Of a stretch of DNA of 64,000 bases, positions 1 to 8,700 are shown piece by piece. Position 1 is the stretch's first letter; each line of letters opens with the position of its first letter. The notes under the pieces are model-generated. The model was not told the DNA's origin. It did no database searches and saw nothing but the letters and a program-made list of their open reading frames with translations. The position numbers were made by a program, and so were the translations under genes. The stretch covers positions 1 to 64,000 of the forward strand of contig CAUQXC010000008.1 in assembly GCA_963522175.1 (NCBI GenBank), written 5' to 3'. Origin of the DNA: CAKAHY01 sp963522175. GTDB taxonomy: Bacteria; Bacillota; Clostridia; Lachnospirales; Lachnospiraceae.

Positions 1-3000
1 TATTTCCCAGAGCATCCGTTATACTAAGTGTATTTCCTACCTTGTCGTAAGTATAAGAGGTTTCGTTACCCAAGGCATCCGTAGTTTTAATAACTCTGTC
101 AAGACTGTCATACTCATAAGTAATGCTGCTTTCATCCTTGTCATTTCTTATCTCTGTAAGACGACCCGCACTGTCATAATGATAGCTTATGCTTCTTGTA
201 TCATCATATATGCGGCTGATTTTATTGTCTACGGTATACTCCTTATGTGTAGTAACGTTTTTAGCATTCGTAATCGAAGTTTCATAGCCGTTTTCATTAT
301 ACTCATAGCTTGTAACTCCCCCTAAAGGATCCGTTACGCTTAAGAGCTTTCCGGAAGGGGAATATGTGTATTTATAGCTTCCTCTTCCTGCAAACTTCTC
401 TTCACTTACTTTTCTGTTACTGTTATCATAGCTGTACTTTAACTCTCCGGCTCCGGTTTGTGAGTTTATCATATTTCCTTTGGAGTCGTAGCTGTATGTG
501 TTAATACTGTCGTTTGGAAGCTTTTCTTTTACAAGGTTTGAGTTCTCATCATAGGTATAGCTTGTTACATTGCCGTTTTTATCCCTTTTTGTGAGTATAT
601 TTCCTGCCCCGTCATAGGTATAGCTTTCTTTTGCTCCCAAGCTGTCCGTTATGCCTGTTATCCTGCCCATGTCATCATAATCATAGGACGTTGTCGTATT
701 GTCGGCATAGGTAATAAGAGTAAGGTAAGAAGCATCATTGTAGGTATAGCTTGTTACATTACCGTTTTTATCGGTCTCTTTTATAAGACGGTTATTATTA
801 TCGTATACATAGCTTTCACTTCCCGCCCCGTCCGTTTTAGCCGTTATCCTGTTTTTTGTGTCATAATCTATACTTACCGTATTTCCCGATTCCGTCGTGT
901 AAGAATTATGTCTTTTATCACTGTCGTAGGTATAGTTAATATCACCCATACCCTCTACGCTTTGATGTATTACTCTGTTTTTATCGTCGTAAGTATTTGT
1001 TACATAGATATTTCCGTTTAAATCGCTTGCGGTCTTTAAAAGATTATTTTCATCGTAAGTATAGCTAAAGCTGTCACCGTCCGGGTTTGTTACCTTTATA
1101 AGTCTTCCTTTTTCATCATACTCATAAGTTACCCTTGCCCCTGCGCTTTCATTTATACTTTCAAGTAAACCTTTTTCATTGTAGTTAAAATTAAGACTTC
1201 CGGCTTTTTTCCCTATATAGACAATTCTTGCATCATTATCACATATATAGCTTGTCTTATCGCCTCCTCCGAAATCGGTTTCCGATATATATCCCCTACT
1301 GTCAAATTTTATTGTCCTTCCTTTTCCCATGTTGAGGATATATTCTTTGTTAAGCTCTTCTATGTACCAGTTTGAACCTGAAGCCGATACATATCTGTCT
1401 CCTTCTTTTCTGAATATGCTCTCTTCCTCTCCCGGCAGCTTTACCACGGTTCTGTCTTCTTCAACCTTTAATAAAAAGTCGTGGTTTGAACTCCAACCGT
1501 AGCCTGCTTCACTTGCGCTTGCAAGTCTCGGGGTTTTATAGCTCCTCACGTACGAAAGCTCTTTATTTCCGTTTGTAGATATGTCCCTATAGCTCCAGAT
1601 AAACTTTCCGCTAAGTAAATCTACAGGATCCGGAGAATTGCATGTCTTTAAGGTATCAAACTCCGCAAGGCATAAATACTCGGGAGTGTACCTTCCCTTT
1701 ACAAGTCTGAAGGTATAAGGTATCTTTGTCGTACTTCCGTCAAGCATGGTAAGCCATTTATCTACAATCTCGTACTCTACATCCTTTTCAAAATCTATAA
1801 GAGTTTCAAAATCAAGACTCAGGCTTTCTCCCGGATTTAATACTTCCACCTTTACCTTATTATCTTTAAGTTCTTCATCCTTATACTCTTTTAAGGTGTT
1901 TCCTCCAAGTCTTCTTGTTATCTTATACTGTTGTTCCTTGTCAAGTTTTAAATCTATGTCATAAACAGGCTTTTTTGATGTATTTACAAGTTCGAAATTT
2001 ACAAGGTATCTGTCATTTTGCCATGTTCTGTCTTCTGCGCTTATGTACAAATGAAGTGCCTTTCCCGCAAGCACCTTTATTGCATCCTTGGTTACGAAGG
2101 TATTTTCAAAGCTTTGACCGCCTCCGCTCATCTCTCCCGTAACCTTACCGCTTATACCGTACTCTCCTTCACTGTCTCCTTTAACTATCCAGTTAAGGCT
2201 TGTACTTTCCATCGGTCCTATATTCTCTATGGTTTTTGTAAGCTCCTGCTCACCGCTTTCAAGCTTTGCAAGAGATATACCCTCACTAAGCTCGTCAAGA
2301 CTTGCTTTGACATTTGTCAGACTTTCAAATCTCGAGTTATTCTTTACTATCAAAGAAACATCATACATTTCCTTTAGCCATGTACTCTGTGAAAATATAA
2401 CAAGATAAAATCTTTCGCTTATAGGCTTTACCTTAATGTCATACTTGGAGCCTTCTCCCGCAGAAACACTTATAAAATCCGTTTTTAAAGGTATTCCTTC
2501 CCCTCTTCCTATGTATGAAACCTCTACAGGCTTTGCAGGTCTGTTCTTTGTTTTAAACTCAAAAGTAACCTTATATTTAAAAAGATGCTTGTTTTCAGGT
2601 GCGTTAGGATCCACTCCCGCCTTTATTATCTCATCCTTTGTCATTTCTTTTGCTTCAACCTTGGTTTCAACGACATTTTTAGGATTTAAGATAATATTTT
2701 TAGTATCGGACTTTCCTTCCTGTGCCTTAAATGTAAAATTTCGGTTGTAATAGCCATTTTTCGCTACCGTCACCTTATAATCTCCGGCGGCAAAGGGCAT
2801 ATCTTTGTAAGGCTTTCCGGTAAAGATTCTTACTCCGTCTTTAAAAACCTCCATAGAATCTGCCTCTATGTTTTCACCGCTTATACCGTCTATTATGTTA
2901 AATGTAAGTCTTGCTTTTTTTGAGTCTTCATTTTTTACTTCAACAGTCTTTTTTACACTGCCGTAGCTTATCTCATGACTTCCCTCACTCAGGTAAAGAT

Positions 3001-4558
3001 ATAAGTTTTTATCACCCTCTATGGAAGGACCTACCTTAAAGCTTACTCCGTCTACTTTTAAGCTCTCTCTTAGAGAGTCATCTACATTTTCTATAACAAC
3101 TTCATAAACTCTTCTTCCTTTATTATCCTTAGGATAAACATTACTTCCTTCATCCTTGTCACTTTTGTAGGTTCCTATGTTAAGAAAGCTTTGCTCTCCT
3201 CCTTTTGCCTTGATGCTTCCGCCCGATATACTTAAATTTTTAAGTGTATCATAAACACCTATGGCACTGTCTTTTCCGGAACCGTCTATATCAAGACTTC
3301 CTCCGCTTATATTTACATAATCGGCACTAAGGGCCGGAAAAGTATCTCCGGTTTCAATTTTAGCTCTCAGCTTTCCTCCGCTTATGTTTAAGCTCGGTGC
3401 ATACAAAAAGCCGGACTCGGAAATAATATTCTTTCCTTTAATATCTAAAAAACCGCCGCTTATATTTAATTCCTTTAATGCTGTAACGGATCTCCAATCA
3501 GTTACCATAGGAAACTTTATCAGTCCCCCGCTTATATTTATGGTATCGGCATAGATACCTACTCCTGAAAAATTTATGTTACCGCCGCTTATATTTACGC
3601 TACCGGCTCTTATACCGTCTATCTGTCTTCCCCATGTGAAACTGAAGTCACCGCCTTCTATGCTGACAACTCCGTCTACATCCTTTTGTCCGTAGACTGA
3701 AGCTCCTATATGAGTGCCTCCCCAGCCGTCATGAAATTTAAATTTTCCTCCCGTTATTTTTATTGTTCCGTTTCCTTTGCCGCTTGCACTTCCGAGAGCC
3801 GCACCGCCTAATATTCTGTGATTTACAAGATCAAAGTCTCCTCCGTTTATCTCTATGTCGGAGTAAGTTGCATAAGATCCCGAGCCTATGCAGGCTCCAA
3901 GACCGTTACTTACAGCTTTTATTTTTCCGGAATCTATAATTATTTTTCCGTTTTTATTTCCGGCATCACCGCCTATAAATGCGCCGTCCGGTCCACGCTC
4001 GGCACTAAAATCAAGGCTTCCCTCTCTACCTAACCTTAATACGGAGTTTTCGTTAACATGCATAAGTGCTTTATCATGATTCGTATTTAAAAACTTACTT
4101 TTTCCGTACAAAAAAAGAGACAGCTCACACTCTCCCTCCATACGTATAAAGCTTGCTCCCTTAAAGTTTATATCCTTTATGCCAAGCTTTACCTTAGAGT
4201 CCTTTATACTTACAAAATTTTGTGTTACGGCTTTTTCCTTAGTGACAAGCATAACAAGGGTGTTCTCGTTAACCGTCTTTGTCACCGGATTGCCGTTCGT
4301 ATCATAGGCTCTTATTTCATTATTTGTTATTTCTATGTTCCCTTTATCAAGATAAAGGACCGACTCTTGTCCAGCTTTAAAAAAAACGCTTTGCCGCATT
4401 GCCTGTGACGGGCTTGCGCTTTCATCCGAATACATTTCAAATGCTTCAAAAACGTTTTCATTCCCTCCCGCTCCTAAAGAGGAAGCATAAACCGCGTTTT
4501 GAAATAAAAAAACAAATGCCGTGCATAATGCGAAAATACGTTTAAAATTTCTTTTCAT
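1..4558 (-). CDS. Secreted RHS/YD-repeat protein, 3' end beyond window
   Basis: Open reading frame of about 1,519 codons with no stop before the left edge, so the C-terminus is missing. The ATG at 4558 follows an AGGAGGA site (4567-4573). Residues 1-24 form a signal peptide. Residues about 185-460 carry many short 'NISGG' units, suggesting a beta-helix-like stalk. Next come PEGA-like and Ig-like segments. Near residue 975 there is a 'PVDLLSGKF' block typical of the DUF6531 domain that precedes RHS cores. From about residue 1080 onward there are dense YD repeats ('YTYDENSNL', 'YEYDSLDRV', 'TYDKVGN'). RHS proteins form a shell that encloses a variable C-terminal toxin or enzyme. That tip, and any immunity gene, would lie left of the window. 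Inference: a polymorphic toxin or wall-associated effector. The family call is firm; the activity is unknown. Confidence 0.9.
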   Translation of the reverse strand, partial: MKRNFKRIFALCTAFVFLFQNAVYASSLGAGGNENVFEAFEMYSDESASPSQAMRQSVFFKAGQESVLYLDKGNIEITNNEIRAYDTNGNPVTKTVNENTLVMLVTKEKAVTQNFVSIKDSKVKLGIKDINFKGASFIRMEGECELSLFLYGKSKFLNTNHDKALMHVNENSVLRLGREGSLDFSAERGPDGAFIGGDAGNKNGKIIIDSGKIKAVSNGLGACIGSGSYATYSDIEINGGDFDLVNHRILGGAALGSASGKGNGTIKITGGKFKFHDGWGGTHIGASVYGQKDVDGVVSIEGGDFSFTWGRQIDGIRAGSVNISGGNINFSGVGIYADTINISGGLIKFPMVTDWRSVTALKELNISGGFLDIKGKNIISESGFLYAPSLNISGGKLRAKIETGDTFPALSADYVNISGGSLDIDGSGKDSAIGVYDTLKNLSISGGSIKAKGGEQSFLNIGTYKSDKDEGSNVYPKDNKGRRVYEVVIENVDDSLRESLKVDGVSFKVGPSIEGDKNLYLYLSEGSHEISYGSVKKTVEVKNEDSKKARLTFNIIDGISGENIEADSMEVFKDGVRIFTGKPYKDMPFAAGDYKVTVAKNGYYNRNFTFKAQEGKSDTKNIILNPKNVVETKVEAKEMTKDEIIKAGVDPNAPENKHLFKYKVTFEFKTKNRPAKPVEVSYIGRGEGIPLKTDFISVSAGEGSKYDIKVKPISERFYLVIFSQSTWLKEMYDVSLIVKNNSRFESLTNVKASLDELSEGISLAKLESGEQELTKTIENIGPMESTSLNWIVKGDSEGEYGISGKVTGEMSGGGQSFENTFVTKDAIKVLAGKALHLYISAEDRTWQNDRYLVNFELVNTSKKPVYDIDLKLDKEQQYKITRRLGGNTLKEYKDEELKDNKVKVEVLNPGESLSLDFETLIDFEKDVEYEIVDKWLTMLDGSTTKIPYTFRLVKGRYTPEYLCLAEFDTLKTCNSPDPVDLLSGKFIWSYRDISTNGNKELSYVRSYKTPRLASASEAGYGWSSNHDFLLKVEEDRTVVKLPGEEESIFRKEGDRYVSASGSNWYIEELNKEYILNMGKGRTIKFDSRGYISETDFGGGDKTSYICDNDARIVYIGKKAGSLNFNYNEKGLLESINESAGARVTYEYDEKGRLIKVTNPDGDSFSYTYDENNLLKTASDLNGNIYVTNTYDDKNRVIHQSVEGMGDINYTYDSDKRHNSYTTESGNTVSIDYDTKNRITAKTDGAGSESYVYDNNNRLIKETDKNGNVTSYTYNDASYLTLITYADNTTTSYDYDDMGRITGITDSLGAKESYTYDGAGNILTKRDKNGNVTSYTYDENSNLVKEKLPNDSINTYSYDSKGNMINSQTGAGELKYSYDNSNRKVSEEKFAGRGSYKYTYSPSGKLLSVTDPLGGVTSYEYNENGYETSITNAKNVTTHKEYTVDNKISRIYDDTRSISYHYDSAGRLTEIRNDKDESSITYEYDSLDRVIKTTDALGNETSYTYDKVGNTLSITDALGN

Positions 4559-4592
4559 ACATAAAATCCTCCTAAATATACATTTGTTTTTA

Positions 4593-4627
4593 TTAAGTTT
4601 AGTATACTGATACCACCCTAAACTTAA
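4593..4627. promoter_or_regulatory. 10-bp perfect inverted repeat at rhs start site
   Basis: Arms TTAAGTTTAG (4593-4602) and CTAAACTTAA (4618-4627) match perfectly across a 15-nt spacer. The element starts about 5 bases downstream of the predicted -10 box, so it covers the likely transcription start. It could be a repressor operator or a 5' hairpin of the mRNA. No regulator is assigned. Confidence 0.45.
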
Positions 4628-4631
4628 GGTA

Positions 4632-4660
4632 ATTATAACATTTTTCAAAAATTTTGTCAT
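4632..4660 (-). promoter_or_regulatory. Predicted sigma-A promoter of the rhs gene
   Basis: Reading the minus strand: ATGACA (4660-4655), 17-nt spacer, TATAAT (4637-4632). The -10 is a perfect match and the -35 is one base off consensus. The distance to the ATG is about 75 nt. Confidence 0.6.
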
Positions 4661-4799
4661 GTAGAAAATGAAGGGGTGAATTTGTTCAACCTAAACAAAA
4701 GAAGCATATTCAAATTCAACTTTACATACAAAAAATACAGGAATATCATAAAAATTATGCAAAACAGCCTAGATTTTGTTAAAATTTTATCCACCTCAA

Positions 4800-4846
4800 T
4801 GCAAGAAAACCCCACAAGCGATATACATATCTCACTTGTGAGGTTT
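4800..4846 (-). terminator. Intrinsic terminator after hcp
   Basis: On the minus strand, AACCUCACAA pairs with UUGUGGGGUU (one G-U pair), with a further short upper stem around a UGUA loop. The tract UUUUCUUG follows. It lies 15 nt past the hcp stop codon. Confidence 0.75.
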
Positions 4847-4860
4847 AGAATTCTAAAAAT

Positions 4861-6504
4861 TTATGCAGTTTCTCCGAAGAATAACTTCATGTCATCTTCT
4901 ACGCTTCCTATAGGAGCTATGCCGAAGTTTTCAACCAGCACCTTTGCCACGTTAGGTGAAAGGAAAGCAGGAAGTGTCGGTCCCAAATGGATGTTCTTAA
5001 CGCCGAGGTATAAGAGGGCAAGCAATACTATAACCGCTTTTTGCTCATACCAAGCAATATTATAAATGATAGGTAAATCATTTATGTCATCAAGACCGAA
5101 TACTTCTTTTAACTTAAGCGCTATTACAGCCAGTGAATATGAGTCGTTGCACTGACCCGCATCAAGCACTCTAGGAATTCCGCCTATATCGCCGAGCGCA
5201 AGCTTGTTGTACTTATATTTTGCACAACCCGCCGTTAAAATAACGGTATCCTTAGGCAATGCCTTGGCAAAATCCGTATAGTAGTTTCTTGACTTTGCAC
5301 GACCGTCGCAACCGCCCATAACAACAAATTTCTTAATTGCTCCCGTCTTTACGGCATCAACCACCTTGTCAGCCAAAGCAAGAACCTGGTTATGAGCAAA
5401 ACCGCCTATTATCTCGCCTTTTTCAATTTCTACAGGAGCCGCACACTTCTTGGCATGCTCTATAATCTCGCTGAAATCTTTCTCCTGACCTATATCGCCG
5501 GCAATATGCTTACATCCCGGGAAGCCTGCAGAACCTGTTGTATAGATTCTGTCCTTATAGCTGTCCTTTGGAGGAACTATACAGTTTGTTGTCATGAGGA
5601 TAGGTCCGTTGAAGCTCTCGAACTCCTCTTTTTGTTGCCACCATGCATTTCCGTAGTTACCTACGAAGTGTGAATATTTCTTGAATGCAGGATAATAATT
5701 TGCAGGAAGCATCTCAGAGTGAGTATATACATCCACTCCCGTTCCTTCAGTCTGCTTTAAGAGCATTTCCATATCTCTTAAGTCATGCCCCGAAATAAGA
5801 ATACCCGGATTGTTGCGAACACCGATATTTACCTTTGTTATCTCAGGATTTCCGTAAGCCCCCGTATTTGCCGCATCAAGTAAAGCCATACCGGCAACAC
5901 CGTACTTACCTGTTTCAAGTACAAGAGCAACAAGCTCGTCAACCGTCAAGTTGTCGTTTAAAGTAGCAGCCAATGCTCTCTGTAAGAACGCATCAACCTC
6001 TTCATCATCCTTAAGTAAGGCGTTTGCATGCTTTGAATAAGCACTGAGACCTTTTAATCCGTAGATCACAAGCTCTCTAAGGCTTCTGATATCTTCGTTC
6101 TCGGTAGCAAGAACTCCTACCGTCAATGCCTTTACGGCATATTCCTGTCTTGTACCCTTCCATGTTGCCGCATCGGATAAATTATCCTTATTGTCAAGAG
6201 CCTTTATAAGCTCATCTCTCTTTGCTATTGTTGCCTCAACTCTATCCGCTATAGCGTCAAAGTCAAAGTTTGCATTGGTTATTGTTATGAAAAGGTTTAA
6301 GGTTATCAAATGATTAACTTCTTTTGAAACCTCTTTTCCCTCAGCTCTGAGTCTTGTTGTAACCTCGGATATACCCTTATTTACAAATACGAGCAAGTCC
6401 TGAATTGCGGCTACCTCAGGCTTTTTGCCGCAAACACCCGAAACTGTACAGCCTGTACAACCCGCAGTTTCCTGACACTGATAACAAAACATTTTGTTTT
6501 CCAC
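4861..6504 (-). CDS. hcp: Hybrid-cluster protein (hydroxylamine reductase / NO reductase)
   Basis: 547 residues, the usual size for the family. Hcp is a cytosolic Fe-S protein with a 4Fe-4S cluster and a hybrid 4Fe-2S-2O cluster. It reduces hydroxylamine in vitro and is linked to nitric oxide and nitrosative stress. N-terminal cluster cysteines are visible at C7, C10, C19 and C25. Downstream cluster motifs are also present: 'ISGHDLRD', 'TTNCIVPP', 'GFPGCKHI', 'GGCDGR', 'TAGCAKYKYN' and 'GQCNDS'. The start is GTG at 6504, chosen because GGAGG lies 8 nt upstream; the ATG four codons later is too far from it. It is transcribed separately from, but downstream of, the Crp/Fnr-containing operon. 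Its leader carries a GTAAC-N4-GTTAC palindrome. Confidence 0.96.
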   Translation of the reverse strand: MENKMFCYQCQETAGCTGCTVSGVCGKKPEVAAIQDLLVFVNKGISEVTTRLRAEGKEVSKEVNHLITLNLFITITNANFDFDAIADRVEATIAKRDELIKALDNKDNLSDAATWKGTRQEYAVKALTVGVLATENEDIRSLRELVIYGLKGLSAYSKHANALLKDDEEVDAFLQRALAATLNDNLTVDELVALVLETGKYGVAGMALLDAANTGAYGNPEITKVNIGVRNNPGILISGHDLRDMEMLLKQTEGTGVDVYTHSEMLPANYYPAFKKYSHFVGNYGNAWWQQKEEFESFNGPILMTTNCIVPPKDSYKDRIYTTGSAGFPGCKHIAGDIGQEKDFSEIIEHAKKCAAPVEIEKGEIIGGFAHNQVLALADKVVDAVKTGAIKKFVVMGGCDGRAKSRNYYTDFAKALPKDTVILTAGCAKYKYNKLALGDIGGIPRVLDAGQCNDSYSLAVIALKLKEVFGLDDINDLPIIYNIAWYEQKAVIVLLALLYLGVKNIHLGPTLPAFLSPNVAKVLVENFGIAPIGSVEDDMKLFFGETA

Positions 6505-6551
6505 TGTTATTTCCTCCTACTTACTTAAATCTATGCCATAAGCACCTCTTA

Positions 6552-6581
6552 CATAATGTATATTAGCAAATATACATTATG
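6552..6581. promoter_or_regulatory. Perfect 13-bp inverted repeat in the hcp leader
   Basis: CATAATGTATATT (6552-6564) and AATATACATTATG (6569-6581) are exact reverse complements around AGCA. The repeat overlaps the predicted -10 box and start site of hcp. Without a U tract it is not a classic terminator. An operator for a second regulator, or a 5' mRNA hairpin, are the two readings. Confidence 0.5.
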
Positions 6582-6601
6582 GTTTCCGTAACTATAGTTA
6601 C
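6560..6601 (-). promoter_or_regulatory. hcp promoter with Crp/Fnr-type operator
   Basis: The perfect 14-bp palindrome GTAACTATAGTTAC (6588-6601) is centred 41.5 bp upstream of a start site predicted at about 6553 from the -10 box TAATAT (6565-6560). The -35 region is poor. This is the class II activator arrangement of the Crp/Fnr family. The likely ligand is the Crp/Fnr protein encoded at 7001-7672. Confidence 0.6.
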
Positions 6602-6602
6602 A

Positions 6603-6983
6603 CTACAGAATTTCTTTTTCAAGTATTTCAACCGCATTTCTTACGGCATCCTCGCATGAGCAAAGCGGGATGCCCCCATTATCAAGCCCTCTTATTTTTC
6701 TGCATACAGTTGAACCGCAGCTGTTTTCAAATTTTTCCAAAAATAGCGATGAAAGCTGCATTGCAGCATCCGAATTTTCACTCACAAGCCCGAGTAACAT
6801 CACCGCTCCCGTCGCCGCTTTGCAGGTTTCATTCATATTCCCCATTCCTACTCCGAAAGCCCCACTCAGACGAAGCACAAAGTCTTTGTCAAGCTTATGC
6901 TTATCCGCATAGGCGAGCATAACCGCGGCTGCACAGTTATATCCGTCCGCCAACACCTTATCCGAAATATCTTTTCTTTTCAT
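6603..6983 (-). CDS. C_GCAxxG_C_C family redox protein
   Basis: About 126 residues from the ATG at 6983, preferred over an upstream GTG at 7001 because GGAAAGGTG sits just before it. The conserved pattern of the putative redox-active C_GCAxxG_C_C family is present: 'GYNCAAAV' near residue 15, 'NETCKAATGAV' near residue 52, 'SCGSTVCRKIRG' near residue 87, and 'CSCEDAV' near the end. The biochemical role of the family is not established. Its six or so cysteines suggest metal or Fe-S binding, or thiol redox. It is the last gene of the five-gene operon and sits directly upstream of the hcp promoter, which suggests a role in the same stress response. Confidence 0.8.
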   Translation of the reverse strand: MKRKDISDKVLADGYNCAAAVMLAYADKHKLDKDFVLRLSGAFGVGMGNMNETCKAATGAVMLLGLVSENSDAAMQLSSLFLEKFENSCGSTVCRKIRGLDNGGIPLCSCEDAVRNAVEILEKEIL

Positions 6984-7000
6984 CCGGCACCTTTCCAACA

Positions 7001-7672
7001 CTACAACTCCAAAAGTTCATCCGAATTTTTAATTATTATTCTGTCTTTTTGCACTTCGATAAGGCCTTCATCCTGCATTTTCATAAGCTCTCTTGAAACC
7101 GAAGGTCTTGCCGCATTCAAAAAATCAGCAAGCTCTTCCCTGTTCATCCTGATATTTGCATACTTACCGTCTTTTGTTTCCTGCAATATAAGCTTTGCTA
7201 TTTTTTGGCGTAAACTGCCGCAGGATAAAATTTGCACACGCTTGTTCAAATAGTAACTCTTACTTGCAAAAATGGACAGCATATTCGCAAGCAGCTTGGA
7301 ATGATATTTGTTCTTTGCATTTTCCGCAAAAATATACTCTTTAGGCATAAGTAAAATCTCAGCTTCCGAAAGAACCTGTGCATAATGGTCATACTCTTCC
7401 TTGTTAAGGAATAAAAACACCTCTCCGAACAATTCTCCGGGATTTCTGAATATTGCCATTATAGTTCTTTTCCCCATGCTTGAATCATTACTGATAACAA
7501 CCGAACCGCTGATCAAAATAGTTATATTGACAGGCTTGGCTCCTTGTGAAAATATTATTTCATCCTTTTTATACTTTTTAATAATGGACCTGCTGTCCGA
7601 AAGACAGGCTTCTATTTCGTCGTCTGTCATTCCTCTAAACAAAGGGCAGGCTTTCAGCTTTGTCATAATCAT
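7001..7672 (-). CDS. Crp/Fnr family transcriptional regulator (HcpR-like)
   Basis: 223 residues. The N-terminal cyclic-nucleotide-binding-type beta-barrel spans about residues 10-115. A long dimerisation helix follows. The C-terminal winged helix-turn-helix is near 178-205 ('REELADFLNAARPSVSREL', then 'LIEVQKDRIIIKN'). There is no Fnr-type cysteine cluster at the N-terminus. Crp/Fnr proteins next to hcp are commonly nitrosative-stress regulators of the HcpR type. The two GTAAC-N4-GTTAC palindromes, one before hcp and one before the first gene of its own operon, are the natural targets (inference). An AAGGA site lies upstream of the ATG. It sits 11 nt after the ABC ATPase gene. Confidence 0.88.
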   Translation of the reverse strand: MIMTKLKACPLFRGMTDDEIEACLSDSRSIIKKYKKDEIIFSQGAKPVNITILISGSVVISNDSSMGKRTIMAIFRNPGELFGEVFLFLNKEEYDHYAQVLSEAEILLMPKEYIFAENAKNKYHSKLLANMLSIFASKSYYLNKRVQILSCGSLRQKIAKLILQETKDGKYANIRMNREELADFLNAARPSVSRELMKMQDEGLIEVQKDRIIIKNSDELLEL

Positions 7673-7683
7673 ATATTCTATCC

Positions 7684-8700
7684 TTAAAACTCAAAATCCG
7701 TAGCCTTCAGTTTCTCACCCGCACGTAATTTACGTCTGGATTCACCTACTATTTTATCTATTTCTTCAAGCCTTGTCAAAAGCTCTTTTTCCGCTTCATC
7801 CGTTTCTATTATCGCATGAATACCGCCGTTTTTGATAACTATTCTCCTGTCCGCCGTAAGTGCAAGCAGGGGATCATGTGTTGCTATCAACACTATTTTA
7901 TCCCTTGATACAAGCAGATCCAAAGCCTTGTTTCTGTCTATACCCGCATTTTCTATTTCATCTATAAGGACTATAGGTGATGTTGAAAGAATGGCTGTGT
8001 CGGCTATCATAAGAGCCCTTGACTGCCCGCCGCTCAGGCTTGTTACCGGAGTATTCTCGGCAAATGATTCTCCGGCAAGCTTATTGGCTTCTTCAAGGAT
8101 TTTTTTTGTCACTTCATCGGGATTTTCTATCATTCTCGACTGAGCATGCATCTTTACAAATTCTCCCGCACTCAAGTCCATAACAAAATTCATATTTTGC
8201 GAAAGCTGTGCCACAAGTTTTTTATTTGTGGAATATCTCCACTTTAAATCCGGCACTTCGTCGTTTATAAGAATACTTCTTCCGGTAGGCGTATCCGCCT
8301 GTGCCGCCCATTCTATATCTGCCAAAAGTCTTGATTTTCCGGAACCTGTAGGTCCTACGATGGCAACAATCTGCGAAGGCAGTATATCAAGTCTTTCAAA
8401 ATTTTCTTTTTCTCTGCTTTTATTATAGCCGGCAATAATACTCAGGCTTTTTATACCTGTCTCTTCCTCCATACCGAGGAATTCCTTCATTTGGGCTATA
8501 TACAGCTCAAGCTGTACATCCAAGTCGGATATATCTATAGCCTCATCCTCCGCCTCATCCTTTTTGTACGAGCTCATATATTCGGCTACGCTCATATTCT
8601 CATAGCCCTTCGTTTCCAGTCTGTTGCTCTCAAAAAAGTCCGCCGCAAAAGGATACTTTTTTAAAATACTCCCTATTGTCTTATTTTTCATCTGTATCAT
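7684..8700 (-). CDS. Stand-alone ABC ATPase with DUF1858-like N-terminus
   Basis: 338 residues. Residues 1-45 resemble the small DUF1858-type domain ('TIGSILKKYPFAADFFESN'). A complete ABC ATPase follows: Walker A GPTGSGKS (116-123), signature LSGGQ (222-226), Walker B 'IVLIDEIENAG' (243-253) and a switch 'ATHD' (273-276). No membrane segment is present and no permease gene is nearby, so it is unlikely to be a transporter subunit. A soluble, energy-coupling or assembly role is more likely. It overlaps the GTPase gene by 20 nt. The start could be ATG at 8700 or the one three codons on. The function is unknown; the ATPase call is secure. Confidence 0.8.
   Translation of the reverse strand: MIQMKNKTIGSILKKYPFAADFFESNRLETKGYENMSVAEYMSSYKKDEAEDEAIDISDLDVQLELYIAQMKEFLGMEEETGIKSLSIIAGYNKSREKENFERLDILPSQIVAIVGPTGSGKSRLLADIEWAAQADTPTGRSILINDEVPDLKWRYSTNKKLVAQLSQNMNFVMDLSAGEFVKMHAQSRMIENPDEVTKKILEEANKLAGESFAENTPVTSLSGGQSRALMIADTAILSTSPIVLIDEIENAGIDRNKALDLLVSRDKIVLIATHDPLLALTADRRIVIKNGGIHAIIETDEAEKELLTRLEEIDKIVGESRRKLRAGEKLKATDFEF

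Noticed and set aside
1..1300. Regularly spaced similar sequence resembling a CRISPR array
   Set aside because: The repeats are degenerate and in frame; they encode YD repeats of the RHS protein.
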